NCBI GenBank assembly: GCA_050293885.1
Contig: JBNKNO010000004.1
Span: forward strand, 57,848 to 121,847
Origin: Nitrogeniibacter sp050293885
GTDB lineage: Bacteria > Pseudomonadota > Gammaproteobacteria > Burkholderiales > Rhodocyclaceae
Length of the DNA: 64,000 bases
Direction: 5' to 3'
The notes below the pieces were generated by a model, which saw only the letters and a list, made by a program, of their open reading frames with translations, was not told the DNA's origin and searched no databases. The position numbers and the translations under genes are program-made. Positions 1 to 8,531 of the stretch are shown here, one piece after another; position 1 is the stretch's first letter; every line of letters starts with the position of its first letter.

Positions 1-454
1 CGCTCTTGACCACGGCGCCGTCCTGAATCTTCAGGCCCTTCGCCTTGCCGTCGCGGAACATCTGGTAGGCGCGGCCCACTTCGTCAACCGTCTGACGATC
101 GGGCTTCGAGCGTACCGACATGTAGCCCACCACCTGGCCGCGCTCGCGCACCGGCGTGGCGTTGGCTTTCACCCAATAGAAGTCACCGTTCTTGCAGCGG
201 TTCTTCACATACCCGGTCCACGGGCGCCCCTCCTTGAGCGTGCGCCACAGATCCTCGAAAGCCTCCGGCGGCATATCCGGATGCCGCACGATGTTGTGCG
301 ACTGGCCGATCAACTCGGCTTCCGAGAAACCGCTGATTTCAACGAAATCGCGGTTGATATAGGTGATCTGACCTTTCAGATCGGTCATCGAGACGATGGA
401 ATGATCGTCTGTCAGTACCACCTCGTGGTCTGTCACGGGCATGTTGATCTTCAT
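1..454 (-). CDS. aer: PAS-domain methyl-accepting chemotaxis/aerotaxis receptor, N-terminal part
   Basis: Only the first 151 codons are inside the window; the gene continues beyond base 1. The protein starts MKINMPVTDHEVVL and carries a PAS domain (about residues 10-110) with TDLKGQITYINRDF, SGFSEAEL, NIVRHPDMP and KNGDFYWV. This is the pattern of the FAD-binding PAS of Aer-type energy sensors, which couple redox or oxygen to CheA. The start has an AGGAAG ribosome site on the minus strand. It lies downstream of cheW in the same direction, as expected for a receptor within a che cluster. The methyl-accepting domain cannot be seen, so aer is the most likely but not the only option. Confidence 0.8.
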   Translation of the reverse strand, partial: MKINMPVTDHEVVLTDDHSIVSMTDLKGQITYINRDFVEISGFSEAELIGQSHNIVRHPDMPPEAFEDLWRTLKEGRPWTGYVKNRCKNGDFYWVKANATPVRERGQVVGYMSVRSKPDRQTVDEVGRAYQMFRDGKAKGLKIQDGAVVKS

Positions 455-594
455 GGTGTCACTTCCTCATCGTTGAGCGCCTGACCACACTGCTGACGCC
501 TGAGCGTGCGTGGGTCGAGCATCTTTCAATCACCGGCTTCGAATGGCGCCGACATGCGGCCTGCCACTGCGTCCGGATCACTCGTACAGCCGGT

Positions 595-1125
595 TCAGGC
601 CGCCTCGTCCATCAGCGCCATCTCTTCGGACAGCATGAGTCTTTCAATCTCGACCACGATCAACATTCGTGTATCGAGCGTTCCCAGACCGAGAATGAAA
701 TCCGCCCCGACCTGACTGGAAAAATTCGGTGCCGGGCGAATGGTTTCGTTGTTGAGCGCAATGACATCGGAAACACTGTCAACAACGATCCCGACCACCC
801 GCTCACCCAGATTGAGAATGATCACCACCGTGAATGGCGTGTATTCGACGACGCCGACACCGAACTTGATGCGCAGGTCGACAATCGGAACGATGGTGCC
901 GCGCAGGTTGATCACGCCCTTGATGAATTTGGGCGCGTTGGCAATCGCCGTCACCGCGTCGTATCCACGAATCTCCTGAACCTTCAAAATATCGATGGCA
1001 TATTCCTCGTCACCCAATTTGAATGTCAGAAATTCCTGGACAACACCGCTGTCCTCATCTTCCGGTGTTCCCTGAGCCGCGCCCTGAACCGAGTCCTGAA
1101 CCGCGTCGTTAGTGGCTTGCATCAT
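595..1125 (-). CDS. cheW: Chemotaxis coupling protein CheW
   Basis: 176 aa. A single CheW SH3-like domain fills residues about 28-170 (FLTFKLGDEEYAIDILKVQE, NAPKFIKGVINLRGTIVPIVDLR, GIVVDSVSDVI), the adaptor that ties receptors to the CheA kinase on the cytoplasmic face. The first 27 residues are a Gln/Ala/Glu-rich extension not needed for the fold. Two ATG codons are adjacent (1125 and 1122); GGAGAGGG lies directly before them, so the second has slightly better spacing. It is separated from cheA by a strong terminator, so part of its expression probably comes from a promoter of its own in 1126-1201 or from readthrough. Confidence 0.95.
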   Translation of the reverse strand: MMQATNDAVQDSVQGAAQGTPEDEDSGVVQEFLTFKLGDEEYAIDILKVQEIRGYDAVTAIANAPKFIKGVINLRGTIVPIVDLRIKFGVGVVEYTPFTVVIILNLGERVVGIVVDSVSDVIALNNETIRPAPNFSSQVGADFILGLGTLDTRMLIVVEIERLMLSEEMALMDEAA

Positions 1126-1201
1126 CCCTCTCCGAGAAACTTCTCTTACCCTTCAACGGCAGTGCTTTCGGCGCCTGAAGGGTGCGAATCGGTGAAAATT
1201 C

Positions 1202-1228
1202 AAAAAAAACGGCCCGATCAGGGCCGTT
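1202..1228 (-). terminator. Intrinsic terminator after cheA
   Basis: On the minus strand an 8-bp stem (AACGGCCC/GGGCCGTT, 5-nt loop) is followed by a run of eight T. It sits just after the cheA stop and before cheW. Confidence 0.85.
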
Positions 1229-1266
1229 GAACTTGCAAGCAAGGAGACAACCGTAAGAAACGTAAA

Positions 1267-3507
1267 TCAGGCCGCCACCGCGAGGCGTCGCCGCGCGCCG
1301 TCCACGAGCCCGGGTGCGTCCAGAATCATCGCCACGCGACCATCTCCCATGATGGTTGCGCCCGACAAACCGGCAACGCGGCGGAAGTTCGCTTCGAGCG
1401 ACTTGATGACCACCTGGTGCTGGCCGACCAACTCGTCGACAAACACCGCGGCCTTCATGCCATCCGCTTCGAGCACGACCATGATGCCTTCGGTCCAGTT
1501 GGTCTGGCCGCCGGCAATACCGAACTGCTCATGCAGGGGCACGACGGTCAGATATTCGCCGCGCACCTGGATCAGGCGATCCACGCCGGAGACCGATCGC
1601 ACCATCTCGTTGGTCGCCTGCAGCGACTCGACCACATAACTGAGCGGAATGATGTAGGTTTCATCCCCCACCCTGACCGACATGCCATCGAGAATGGCCA
1701 GCGTCAGCGGCAAGCGCACGGTCATGCGGGTGCCGATGCCGGTCATCGATTCGATTTCGACGCGCCCGCCCATGGCACCGATGTTGCGCTTGACCACGTC
1801 CATGCCGACACCGCGGCCGGACACTTCCGTCACCGTGGCCGCCGTCGAGAAACCCGGCTCGAAGATCAGCTGCCACACTTCGCCATCGGTCAGGCTGTCC
1901 GGCGCTGGCAGGCCACGCTCGCGCGCCTTGGCGAGAATTCTGTCGCGATCGAGCCCCGCGCCGTCGTCACCCACTTCGATGACGATGTTGCCTCCTTGGT
2001 GGGAGGCCTTGAGCGTAATCGTGCCCGTCTCGGGTTTGCCGGCGGCGCGTCGCGCGTCGGGCATTTCGATGCCGTGGTCGAGGCTGTTGCGCACCAGGTG
2101 GGTGAGCGGGTCGGTGATACGCTCGATCAAGCCTTTGTCCAGCTCCGTCCCTTCACCGCTGGTCTTGAGCTCGACCTTCTTGTTCAGCTTGCGCGACAAG
2201 TCACGCACCACACGCGGAAAGCGCGTGAATACGGTCGAAATCGGCATCATGCGAATCGACATCACCGATTCCTGCAGATCGCGGGTGTTGCGTTCGAGTT
2301 GCCCCAGGCCCGTCATCATGCGTTCGAAAACCACCGGGTCCAGCTCGCTGGCCGATTGCTGCAGCATGGCCTGGGTAATCACCAGCTCACCCACCAGATT
2401 GATCATCTGATCGACTTTTTCGACGCTCACACGAATGGAGGTGTCGACATTGGCCGGCTTGGCCTTGGCCCGATTGGCCGGCTCCGCTTGCGTTTTCGCG
2501 GGGGTGCTCACCGTGGCTTTCTGAGTGGACGCCGGCGGCGACTTTTCAGCCGCATCGGACGGCGCATCAAACAGACCGAAGCCTTCGTCCTGCGCGGCGT
2601 CTTGCGACGGCGCAGCGGCGGCGGGCGTGTCAAACAAACCGAAGGCGCCGTCGTCGGCGCTATTCTCCGGTTCGTGCACGGCGTCTGCCACCGGTGTATC
2701 TGGCTCGTCCGCCTCGAACAGGCCAAAACTCTCGTCGGATTCAGCCGCAGCCGCCGAGTCTTCCTCGAACAAGCCAAAGGCGTCGTCCGATGCGGATGCG
2801 ACTGCACCGCCGTCATCCACGGACTCGACGCGCACCGAGTCCGGCTCGGCAACGAAATCGATGGTGCCCTGCAAGGCGTCGACCGACAGTTCGGTACGCA
2901 CGCGCAAATGCCATGTGCCATGTGGTGCTTCGAGCGGTGGTTTCTCGACCACTTCGACCGTCCCCACACGGCCAAGCTCTTCGAGCATGTTGTCCAGCAG
3001 ATCGCGTTGCCCGGCGACATTCGCCTCCGGCACGAAACGCACATCCAGTGTGCGCACCGCATCGCCGCCATCGCTCGGTGCGTCGGCGGCGGACGATTCA
3101 CTGGTGGTGCCCGAATCAATCGCCTTGCACAGCGCGTCGAGCCGTTCGCACACGTCCTTGGCCGCGGCCGTATCGGCGGCGCCCTCGCCCTTGTGCGCGT
3201 CGAGCAGGTTGCGCAACACGTCGCCGGCCACCAGGCAGGCATCGACCATATCCGTGGTCAACGCGGCCTCGCCCTTGCGCACGCGGTCGAGCAGGGTCTC
3301 CATGACATGGGTCACTTCCATCATGTCGTCGAAACCGAAGGTACCGCTCGAGCCTTTGATCGAGTGCGCCGCACGGAAAATCGCGTTCAGATCTTCTCCG
3401 TCCGGCGCGTTGACGTCGATCGCAACGAGCAGGGACTCCATAGCGGCGAGGTGTTCGTCGGCCTCGTCGAAGAAGACCTGATAGAACTGACTCATGTCGA
3501 TGGCCAT
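1267..3507 (-). CDS. cheA: Chemotaxis histidine kinase CheA
   Basis: 746 aa. An N-terminal Hpt domain has the phospho-acceptor His48 in AAHSIKGSSGTFGF. A P2-like ferredoxin-fold region (about 150-230) would bind CheY/CheB. Then come a low-complexity linker, the P3 dimerisation helices (about 355-420), the HATPase domain with NSLDHGIE, GDDGAGLD and GRGVGMDVV, and a C-terminal CheW-like P5 domain. The linker (about 235-320) holds four copies of FGLF[E/D], an unusual short repeat (see findings). The gene follows cheY in the same direction and ends at a terminator. All kinase motifs are intact. Confidence 0.96.
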   Translation of the reverse strand: MAIDMSQFYQVFFDEADEHLAAMESLLVAIDVNAPDGEDLNAIFRAAHSIKGSSGTFGFDDMMEVTHVMETLLDRVRKGEAALTTDMVDACLVAGDVLRNLLDAHKGEGAADTAAAKDVCERLDALCKAIDSGTTSESSAADAPSDGGDAVRTLDVRFVPEANVAGQRDLLDNMLEELGRVGTVEVVEKPPLEAPHGTWHLRVRTELSVDALQGTIDFVAEPDSVRVESVDDGGAVASASDDAFGLFEEDSAAAAESDESFGLFEADEPDTPVADAVHEPENSADDGAFGLFDTPAAAAPSQDAAQDEGFGLFDAPSDAAEKSPPASTQKATVSTPAKTQAEPANRAKAKPANVDTSIRVSVEKVDQMINLVGELVITQAMLQQSASELDPVVFERMMTGLGQLERNTRDLQESVMSIRMMPISTVFTRFPRVVRDLSRKLNKKVELKTSGEGTELDKGLIERITDPLTHLVRNSLDHGIEMPDARRAAGKPETGTITLKASHQGGNIVIEVGDDGAGLDRDRILAKARERGLPAPDSLTDGEVWQLIFEPGFSTAATVTEVSGRGVGMDVVKRNIGAMGGRVEIESMTGIGTRMTVRLPLTLAILDGMSVRVGDETYIIPLSYVVESLQATNEMVRSVSGVDRLIQVRGEYLTVVPLHEQFGIAGGQTNWTEGIMVVLEADGMKAAVFVDELVGQHQVVIKSLEANFRRVAGLSGATIMGDGRVAMILDAPGLVDGARRRLAVAA

Positions 3508-3554
3508 GGCCTACTCCCGAACCGTGTTCATTGAGGGTCGCTTGTGCGTCCGGA

Positions 3555-3920
3555 TCAGCCGATGACTTTCTTGACCACTTCGATCAACTTGTTCGGATCA
3601 AAGGGTTTGACCAGCCAGCCGGTGGCGCCGGCGGAACGCCCCTGCGACTTCATGGTGTCCGAGGACTCGGTGGTCAGCATGAGAATCGGCACACTCTGGT
3701 AGGCCGGCAGACCGCGCAGGGACTTGATGAGCGTCAGCCCGTCCATGCGTGGCATGTTCTGGTCGGTAAGCACGAGGTTGAAAGGACGACCCTTCGCCTT
3801 GTCTAGGCCGTCCATACCGTCAGCCGCTTCGACCACGTCGTAGCCAGCGCTCTTGAGGGTGAAGGACACCATCTGTCGGATGGAGGCGGAGTCATCGACT
3901 GCGAGTACGGTCTTGCCCAT
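3555..3920 (-). CDS. cheY: Chemotaxis response regulator CheY
   Basis: 121 aa single receiver domain: acidic pair in VLAVDDSASIRQ, phospho-acceptor Asp in LVLTDQNMPRMDG, switch Thr in MLTTESSD and Lys in LVKPFDP. It carries the CheA signal to the flagellar switch. The start MGKTVLAVDD is preceded by AGGAAG at good spacing; upstream in-frame ATGs lie inside the methyl-accepting gene and are not credible. It lies 31 bp after the receptor gene and 47 bp before cheA. Confidence 0.95.
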   Translation of the reverse strand: MGKTVLAVDDSASIRQMVSFTLKSAGYDVVEAADGMDGLDKAKGRPFNLVLTDQNMPRMDGLTLIKSLRGLPAYQSVPILMLTTESSDTMKSQGRSAGATGWLVKPFDPNKLIEVVKKVIG

Positions 3921-3951
3921 ATCGGTCTTCCTGTGAGTTGATTCGTTCGGC

Positions 3952-5163
3952 TCAGAACAATTCGATATCGCCGCTATCGACGCTATCGGCTTGTTTGACT
4001 GGGTTGGTTTCGGCGAACTCGGCCAGTTCGTCCAGCGAATGTGCAATGCCCGTCAATTTCGTCGACAACACGTCCAGCGTGTAGTCGTCGTGCGGATGCG
4101 AGACCTCGCGCGCAACCTCGCCGACGCCGTTGACGGCGACACGCATGCGCGACAGTCGCTCGGCAACATGGCCCAGCAACTGGGACACCATGTCCTGGAA
4201 CTGCAGCGCGGTCACGGCCTGCCCGACTTCGCGTTCCATCACCCCGGTATGCGACGACAGGCGCTCCATGGCCACGGTACGCTTGGCGTTGATTCTGTGG
4301 ATCCCGCCGAGCACTTTCTCGACCTGCACTTTGGACTGAAGCGCGAAGTTCATATCCTGCGAGGCCATGCGCTCGATCGCCGATTCGGTATGTTTGACCG
4401 CCTCGAGCATGGTGCCCATGGTTGAGGAAATCTGTTCGCTGAACTGCGTCGTGCGTCCCGACAGATCGCGCACCTCGTCGGCCACGACCGCAAAACCCCG
4501 TCCCGCCTCGCCGGCACGCGCCGCCTCGATGGCCGCATTCAAGGCCAGCAGGTTCGTCTGTTTGGCGATACTGCCGATTTCGGCGAGGATGCCGTCGACC
4601 TGACGCGCCCGCTGCGCGATATCGTCGGTCAGTTCGACCAACTCCATGCCCAGCTTGCTGTTGGAGATCACGCTGTCGACAATGCGCTGCATGGTCGCCG
4701 ACGTGGTGGTGACAAATTCGTCGAAGTTGATGCGCTCCGAGTCCTCATCGTCCTGCGCATCCATGGCCATGATCGACAGGGCGATCTCGCGCTGCTGGCT
4801 GGTGGTCTGGTGCATGCCCTGGAAACTGCCGGTCAACTGCTCGATGGCGTCGGACAGCACATGCAGCACTCGTTCAAACTCGCGTTCGATGTACTCGAAC
4901 TGGATGTTGAACTCGCGTACGCAGCCGGAGAATGCCTGGTCGAACTCGGCGTCCGGCGAGACCCCGCGCGGTTCATCGGCATGCGCATTCAATGCGGGTA
5001 CCGGCAACGGGCCGAACCAGATCAACGCAGCCCAGCCCGTCGCCGTCACGATCGGCGCAAGCCACGACAAACCCGACAACACCGTCGTCACCTGAAACAC
5101 GCCCGCCACCACGGCCGTCCAGAGAACGCCTGCAATGACTTTACGGGTTGATGTACTAAGCAT
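3952..5163 (-). CDS. Methyl-accepting chemotaxis protein
   Basis: 403 aa. Two hydrophobic segments at residues about 9-30 and 34-52 form an N-terminal hairpin with essentially no periplasmic sensor. The cytoplasmic part contains the receptor hairpin tip (IAKQTNLLALNAAIEAARAG, then GRGFAVVADEVR). The signalling domain is short and ends GDIELF, with no pentapeptide tether for CheR/CheB visible. It heads the cheY-cheA-cheW run, so it probably belongs to that array and senses an internal or membrane cue. The ligand cannot be told from sequence. Confidence 0.88.
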   Translation of the reverse strand: MLSTSTRKVIAGVLWTAVVAGVFQVTTVLSGLSWLAPIVTATGWAALIWFGPLPVPALNAHADEPRGVSPDAEFDQAFSGCVREFNIQFEYIEREFERVLHVLSDAIEQLTGSFQGMHQTTSQQREIALSIMAMDAQDDEDSERINFDEFVTTTSATMQRIVDSVISNSKLGMELVELTDDIAQRARQVDGILAEIGSIAKQTNLLALNAAIEAARAGEAGRGFAVVADEVRDLSGRTTQFSEQISSTMGTMLEAVKHTESAIERMASQDMNFALQSKVQVEKVLGGIHRINAKRTVAMERLSSHTGVMEREVGQAVTALQFQDMVSQLLGHVAERLSRMRVAVNGVGEVAREVSHPHDDYTLDVLSTKLTGIAHSLDELAEFAETNPVKQADSVDSGDIELF

Positions 5164-5272
5164 AATCAGGAACGCTCATTCAAGTTGGCTTGCATTGCGC
5201 TATATAACGTCAGCCGCCAAGGCGACTTTAGCCTTGCAATACACCACATCGTCATTCCCTTAGGGTGAGCGC

Positions 5273-6352
5273 TCATCGTTGCGAGGGTAGCGTGATACGG
5301 GGCCGCGGGCGGGCAGGCGGCGGGGTTGCGGGCTGCGCCATGCGCGCAGCGGGCGATGCCGGTGCGCCGGCCAGGTCCGGCCGACCATTCAAAGCGTCCA
5401 CACCCCCTTGCAGTCGAGATTCGTCGAGCGGCGCACTCTGCTCGACATCCAGACGCCGGACGCCCCCCAATACCGCCTCTTCGGTTTTCTTGTTCATCAC
5501 GATGATGCTGATGCGCCGATTGGTCGGATCGTACGGATCGTCCGGTTTGAGCGCGATGATGTCCGCCAGCCCCACCACACGAATCACCTTGCCGTCTTCC
5601 AGCCCGCCCGCCAGCAATTCGCGACGCGACGCGTTGGCGCGATTGGCCGACAGCTCCCAGTTCGAGAACCCGCGATTGCCGCCCGCGTACCCGGTGGCAT
5701 CGGTGTGCCCGGAGAGGCTGATCCGATTCTGGACGCTGTTGAGTGCGCTGCCGATCGCCCGCAACAACTCCTGCGTGTAAGGCTGCAAGCGATCGCTGGA
5801 CTGAGCGAACATCGGCCGGTTCTTCTCATCGACGATCTGGATGCGCAGCCCCTCGGAGGTGATATCCATGATCAGCTGGTTCTTCATTGCCCGCAGGGTC
5901 GAGCTGGCCTCGATCAGCGCCTCGATCTGGCCTTTCAGATCCACCAACTGGGCGCGCTCTTGCTGCTCGAACTTGTAGGCATCTTCACCGCGGGTGATCT
6001 CCGAAGGATCCTTCGCCGCGTCGAGATTCACCGTTTTCTTGGCTTTGACATCGCCCCGCTTGACCTGCCCGACCGAGCGCGTCAGATCCTGCCCGCCGCC
6101 CTTGAGAATGCTGGAGCTGTCTCCCGAGCCACTACCGCCTTGCAGGCCGACCTTGAGCGGGTTCTGGAAGAATTCGGCGATGCCTTCCATGTCACCTTGC
6201 GCGGTCGAACCGAGCAGCCACATGAGCAGAAAGAAGGCCATCATCGCGGTCACGAAGTCAGCGTAGGCGATCTTCCACGCACCGCCATGGGCGCCGGCGC
6301 CGCCCTTCTTGATCTTCTTGACGACTATCGGTTGTTGGGTATCGTCACTCAT
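5273..6352 (-). CDS. motB: Flagellar motor stator protein MotB
   Basis: 359 aa. One transmembrane helix (IAYADFVTAMMAFFLLMWLL) contains the conserved proton-binding Asp. A plug/linker follows, then an OmpA-type peptidoglycan-binding domain (LSGHTDATGY and NRRISIIVM) at about 200-300. The C-terminal 60 residues are Pro/Ala/Arg-rich and dispensable-looking. MotB anchors the MotA ring to the wall and carries protons. It starts 20 bp after motA, giving a motAB unit. Confidence 0.96.
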   Translation of the reverse strand: MSDDTQQPIVVKKIKKGGAGAHGGAWKIAYADFVTAMMAFFLLMWLLGSTAQGDMEGIAEFFQNPLKVGLQGGSGSGDSSSILKGGGQDLTRSVGQVKRGDVKAKKTVNLDAAKDPSEITRGEDAYKFEQQERAQLVDLKGQIEALIEASSTLRAMKNQLIMDITSEGLRIQIVDEKNRPMFAQSSDRLQPYTQELLRAIGSALNSVQNRISLSGHTDATGYAGGNRGFSNWELSANRANASRRELLAGGLEDGKVIRVVGLADIIALKPDDPYDPTNRRISIIVMNKKTEEAVLGGVRRLDVEQSAPLDESRLQGGVDALNGRPDLAGAPASPAARMAQPATPPPARPRPRITLPSQR

Positions 6353-6372
6353 TGCTGTTCAGCCGCGACCCC

Positions 6373-7227
6373 TCAGCCCTTGCGACTCTTGACGTCTTCT
6401 TCAAGCTCGATAAAGGTGGGCCGATCGGTGGAGAACAGCACCTTGCGGCCGAATTCGATGGCCACCTGCGGCGCGTAACCGTTCATGCTGGCGAGCAGCA
6501 CGACCTTCATGCACTCGTAGATCTTGCCGCCCTCCTCGACCTTCTGCTCGAGCTGACCGGCAATCGGTGCGACAAAACCGTAGGAAACGAGAATACCGAG
6601 GAAGGTGCCGACCAGCGCGCCGCCGATCATCTTGCCGAGCACGGCGGGCGGCTGGCCCACCGAGCCCATCACGTTCACCACCCCCATCACCGCCACCACG
6701 ATACCGAAAGCCGGCACCGAGTCGGCCACCTTGGACATCACGTGCGCCGGGCCATGTGACTCCTGGTGATGGGTTTCGATCTCCATGTCCATCAGGTTTT
6801 CGATTTCGAAGGCATTGAGGTTGCCGCCCACCATCATGCGCAGGTAGTCGGTGAGGAATTCCAGTGCGTGGTGATCGGCGGTGAAATTCGGATACTTGGA
6901 AAAGATCGGGCTCGATTCGGCGTTCTCGATGTCGCCTTCGATCGACATCAGCCCTTCCTTGCGCACTTTGGTGAGCAGCTCGTACATGAGCGCAAGCACG
7001 TCCATGTAGAACGCCTTGTTGTAGCTCGAACCCTTGAGTACCGAGGGCAGCGCACCCACCGTGGACTTGACGGCCTTGGCGCCATTGCTGGCGACGAATC
7101 CGCCGATGGTCAGCCCCACGATGGCGATGTATTCGGTCGGCACCCACAGCGCCGCCAGCGAGCCGTGGATGGCGTAGGTGCCGACGGATGCGGCGAGCAC
7201 GATGACGTATCCGATGATGAGAAACAT
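6373..7227 (-). CDS. motA: Flagellar motor stator protein MotA
   Basis: 284 aa with four membrane segments (residues about 2-20, 30-50, 170-192, 200-222). The large cytoplasmic loop holds the charged rotor-contact residues (LTKVRKEGLMSIEGDIE), and VADSVPAFGIVVAVMGVVNV is the family signature. It forms the H+-driven stator with MotB. It lies 214 bp downstream of flhC behind a terminator, so it probably has its own FlhDC-dependent promoter in that gap, although I cannot place one with certainty. Confidence 0.96.
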   Translation of the reverse strand: MFLIIGYVIVLAASVGTYAIHGSLAALWVPTEYIAIVGLTIGGFVASNGAKAVKSTVGALPSVLKGSSYNKAFYMDVLALMYELLTKVRKEGLMSIEGDIENAESSPIFSKYPNFTADHHALEFLTDYLRMMVGGNLNAFEIENLMDMEIETHHQESHGPAHVMSKVADSVPAFGIVVAVMGVVNVMGSVGQPPAVLGKMIGGALVGTFLGILVSYGFVAPIAGQLEQKVEEGGKIYECMKVVLLASMNGYAPQVAIEFGRKVLFSTDRPTFIELEEDVKSRKG

Positions 7228-7383
7228 CGCAACTACCCTTGTTTTTTTAGGTCGATCTGGCGGGGTTCGATCTGCCCGCCGGCGGCGGCGCGAATTGATG
7301 GCCGTTCCACACTCCTGCTATCGACCTTGCCAAGCGAAACTTGAGCGCCTGCGGCGCTCAAAGCCGCGCCGCGCGGACCGGGC

Positions 7384-7411
7384 AAAAAAAAACCGCCGGA
7401 TAAACCGGCGG
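7384..7411 (-). terminator. Intrinsic terminator of flhDC
   Basis: Minus-strand stem CCGCCGG/CCGGCGG with a 5-nt loop followed by nine T, just after the flhC stop codon. Confidence 0.9.
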
Positions 7412-7441
7412 CTTGGAACCCCTTGCTGAGCAAGGAGGAGG

Positions 7442-7996
7442 TCAGACCATGGCAGTGCTACGATCAGAAACACCTTTGCGGGAGCGGCGACCCTTTCCGG
7501 CCCGCGAAGGCATGTTGCAAAGACCACATACGTATTCATGCGTCGGGTCATACGCATGCGCGACGTAGTGTCCACCGCAGCAAGTGCAGGTGGCCTGTTG
7601 CAGCAAGTCGGCATCGAAGAAGCGCACCAGCGTCCACGCACGCGTGAGACTGAGCACTTCGTCGAGATCCTCGGCCTCGATGTGATCCTGATACAGGCGG
7701 AAGGCCTTCAGGATGGCGTCGAGATCATTCAGCCCGGCTTCGGTCTTCATGAACCGGAAGAAGGACATGAACAACGAGGAATGTACATTCGGCTGCCAGG
7801 TCATGAACCAGTCGGTCGAGAACGGCAGCATCCCCTTCGGGGGCGAGACACCACGAACTTCCTTGTACAGCTTGAGCAGGCGTTCGCGGGAGAGTTTGGT
7901 TTCCGATTCGAGCATCTGCATGCGCGCGCCAAGGCGGATCATGTCGACCGCGCGCTGGATGTCTTCGGCTTCGGCAAGTACGGTTTTGTTGCGCAT
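7442..7996 (-). CDS. flhC: Flagellar master regulator subunit FlhC
   Basis: 184 aa, matching the family length. Recognisable stretches are DIQRAVDMIRLGARMQMLESET, LSRERLLKLYKEVRG and the zinc site of four Cys (CTCC near 138 and CGLC near 158). With FlhD it forms the hexamer that switches on class II flagellar genes. The C-terminal tail is Arg/Lys-rich and could add DNA contact. It starts 18 bp after flhD and ends just before a strong terminator. Confidence 0.95.
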   Translation of the reverse strand: MRNKTVLAEAEDIQRAVDMIRLGARMQMLESETKLSRERLLKLYKEVRGVSPPKGMLPFSTDWFMTWQPNVHSSLFMSFFRFMKTEAGLNDLDAILKAFRLYQDHIEAEDLDEVLSLTRAWTLVRFFDADLLQQATCTCCGGHYVAHAYDPTHEYVCGLCNMPSRAGKGRRSRKGVSDRSTAMV

Positions 7997-8014
7997 GACG
8001 TTCGCTCCGGTCGC

Positions 8015-8332
8015 TCAGGCGAGCGTTTCAACCGGCCGACCGGCCGTAATGATTGCAGCATGTAACGACGAGGTTGCCGCGTCGCGCCCTTTGCCGGTCA
8101 GCATGCCGACCAGTGCGCTATCGTCAAAACGGAAGCGGCAAAGCACCATCTGCGTACCCGCCATGCGAGCGATCTGCGCGGTGCTCAGACTTTCGAGCAT
8201 TTCCGCCACGTCGCCGGCAATTCCCAGGCGGAACATGGCAGCTTCGCGATCTTCCCGCACCATTTGCTGGGCGAGCATCAGATAGGCAAGATTCAGTTCC
8301 CTGATTTCTTCCTGCATGTCTGCGCTTTTCAT
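8015..8332 (-). CDS. flhD: Flagellar master regulator subunit FlhD
   Basis: 105 aa, the usual FlhD size, with the core ELNLAYLMLAQQMVREDREAA and LSTAQIARMAGTQMVLCRF. The start MKSADMQEEIRELN has GGAGG on the minus strand just upstream. A striking perfect palindrome about 120 bp upstream (8454-8478) is a candidate operator for this operon. Confidence 0.95.
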   Translation of the reverse strand: MKSADMQEEIRELNLAYLMLAQQMVREDREAAMFRLGIAGDVAEMLESLSTAQIARMAGTQMVLCRFRFDDSALVGMLTGKGRDAATSSLHAAIITAGRPVETLA

Positions 8333-8453
8333 CCGGACCTCCTTCGTCGCGCTGTGTCGCGCTTGTCTGCATCGTGGGGGTCATTTTGCTCGGAGGCAGA
8401 AATTGCCGCTATCGGCGCGGTTTGTAAGTTGCTGTAACAAGCCTCTTACCTTG

Positions 8454-8478
8454 GCGTGTAGGAAAAATTCCTACACGC
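8454..8478. promoter_or_regulatory. Perfect palindrome upstream of flhDC, candidate operator
   Basis: Two 11-bp arms (GCGTGTAGGAA and TTCCTACACGC) flank AAA. The core TAGGAA...TTCCTA resembles half-sites bound by LuxR-type response regulators such as RcsB or BvgA. There is no U-run, so it is not a normal terminator. Confidence 0.5.
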
Positions 8479-8531
8479 AGGGCTTTCAAACCATGCTGAA
8501 TCGATAGCAAACAGGCGAGCGGCGAGCGCGC

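Noticed and set aside
1417..3534. 705-codon plus-strand open frame opposite cheA
   Set aside because: It is the antisense of an intact CheA; composition is His/Arg/Gly-rich as expected for a shadow in high-GC DNA.
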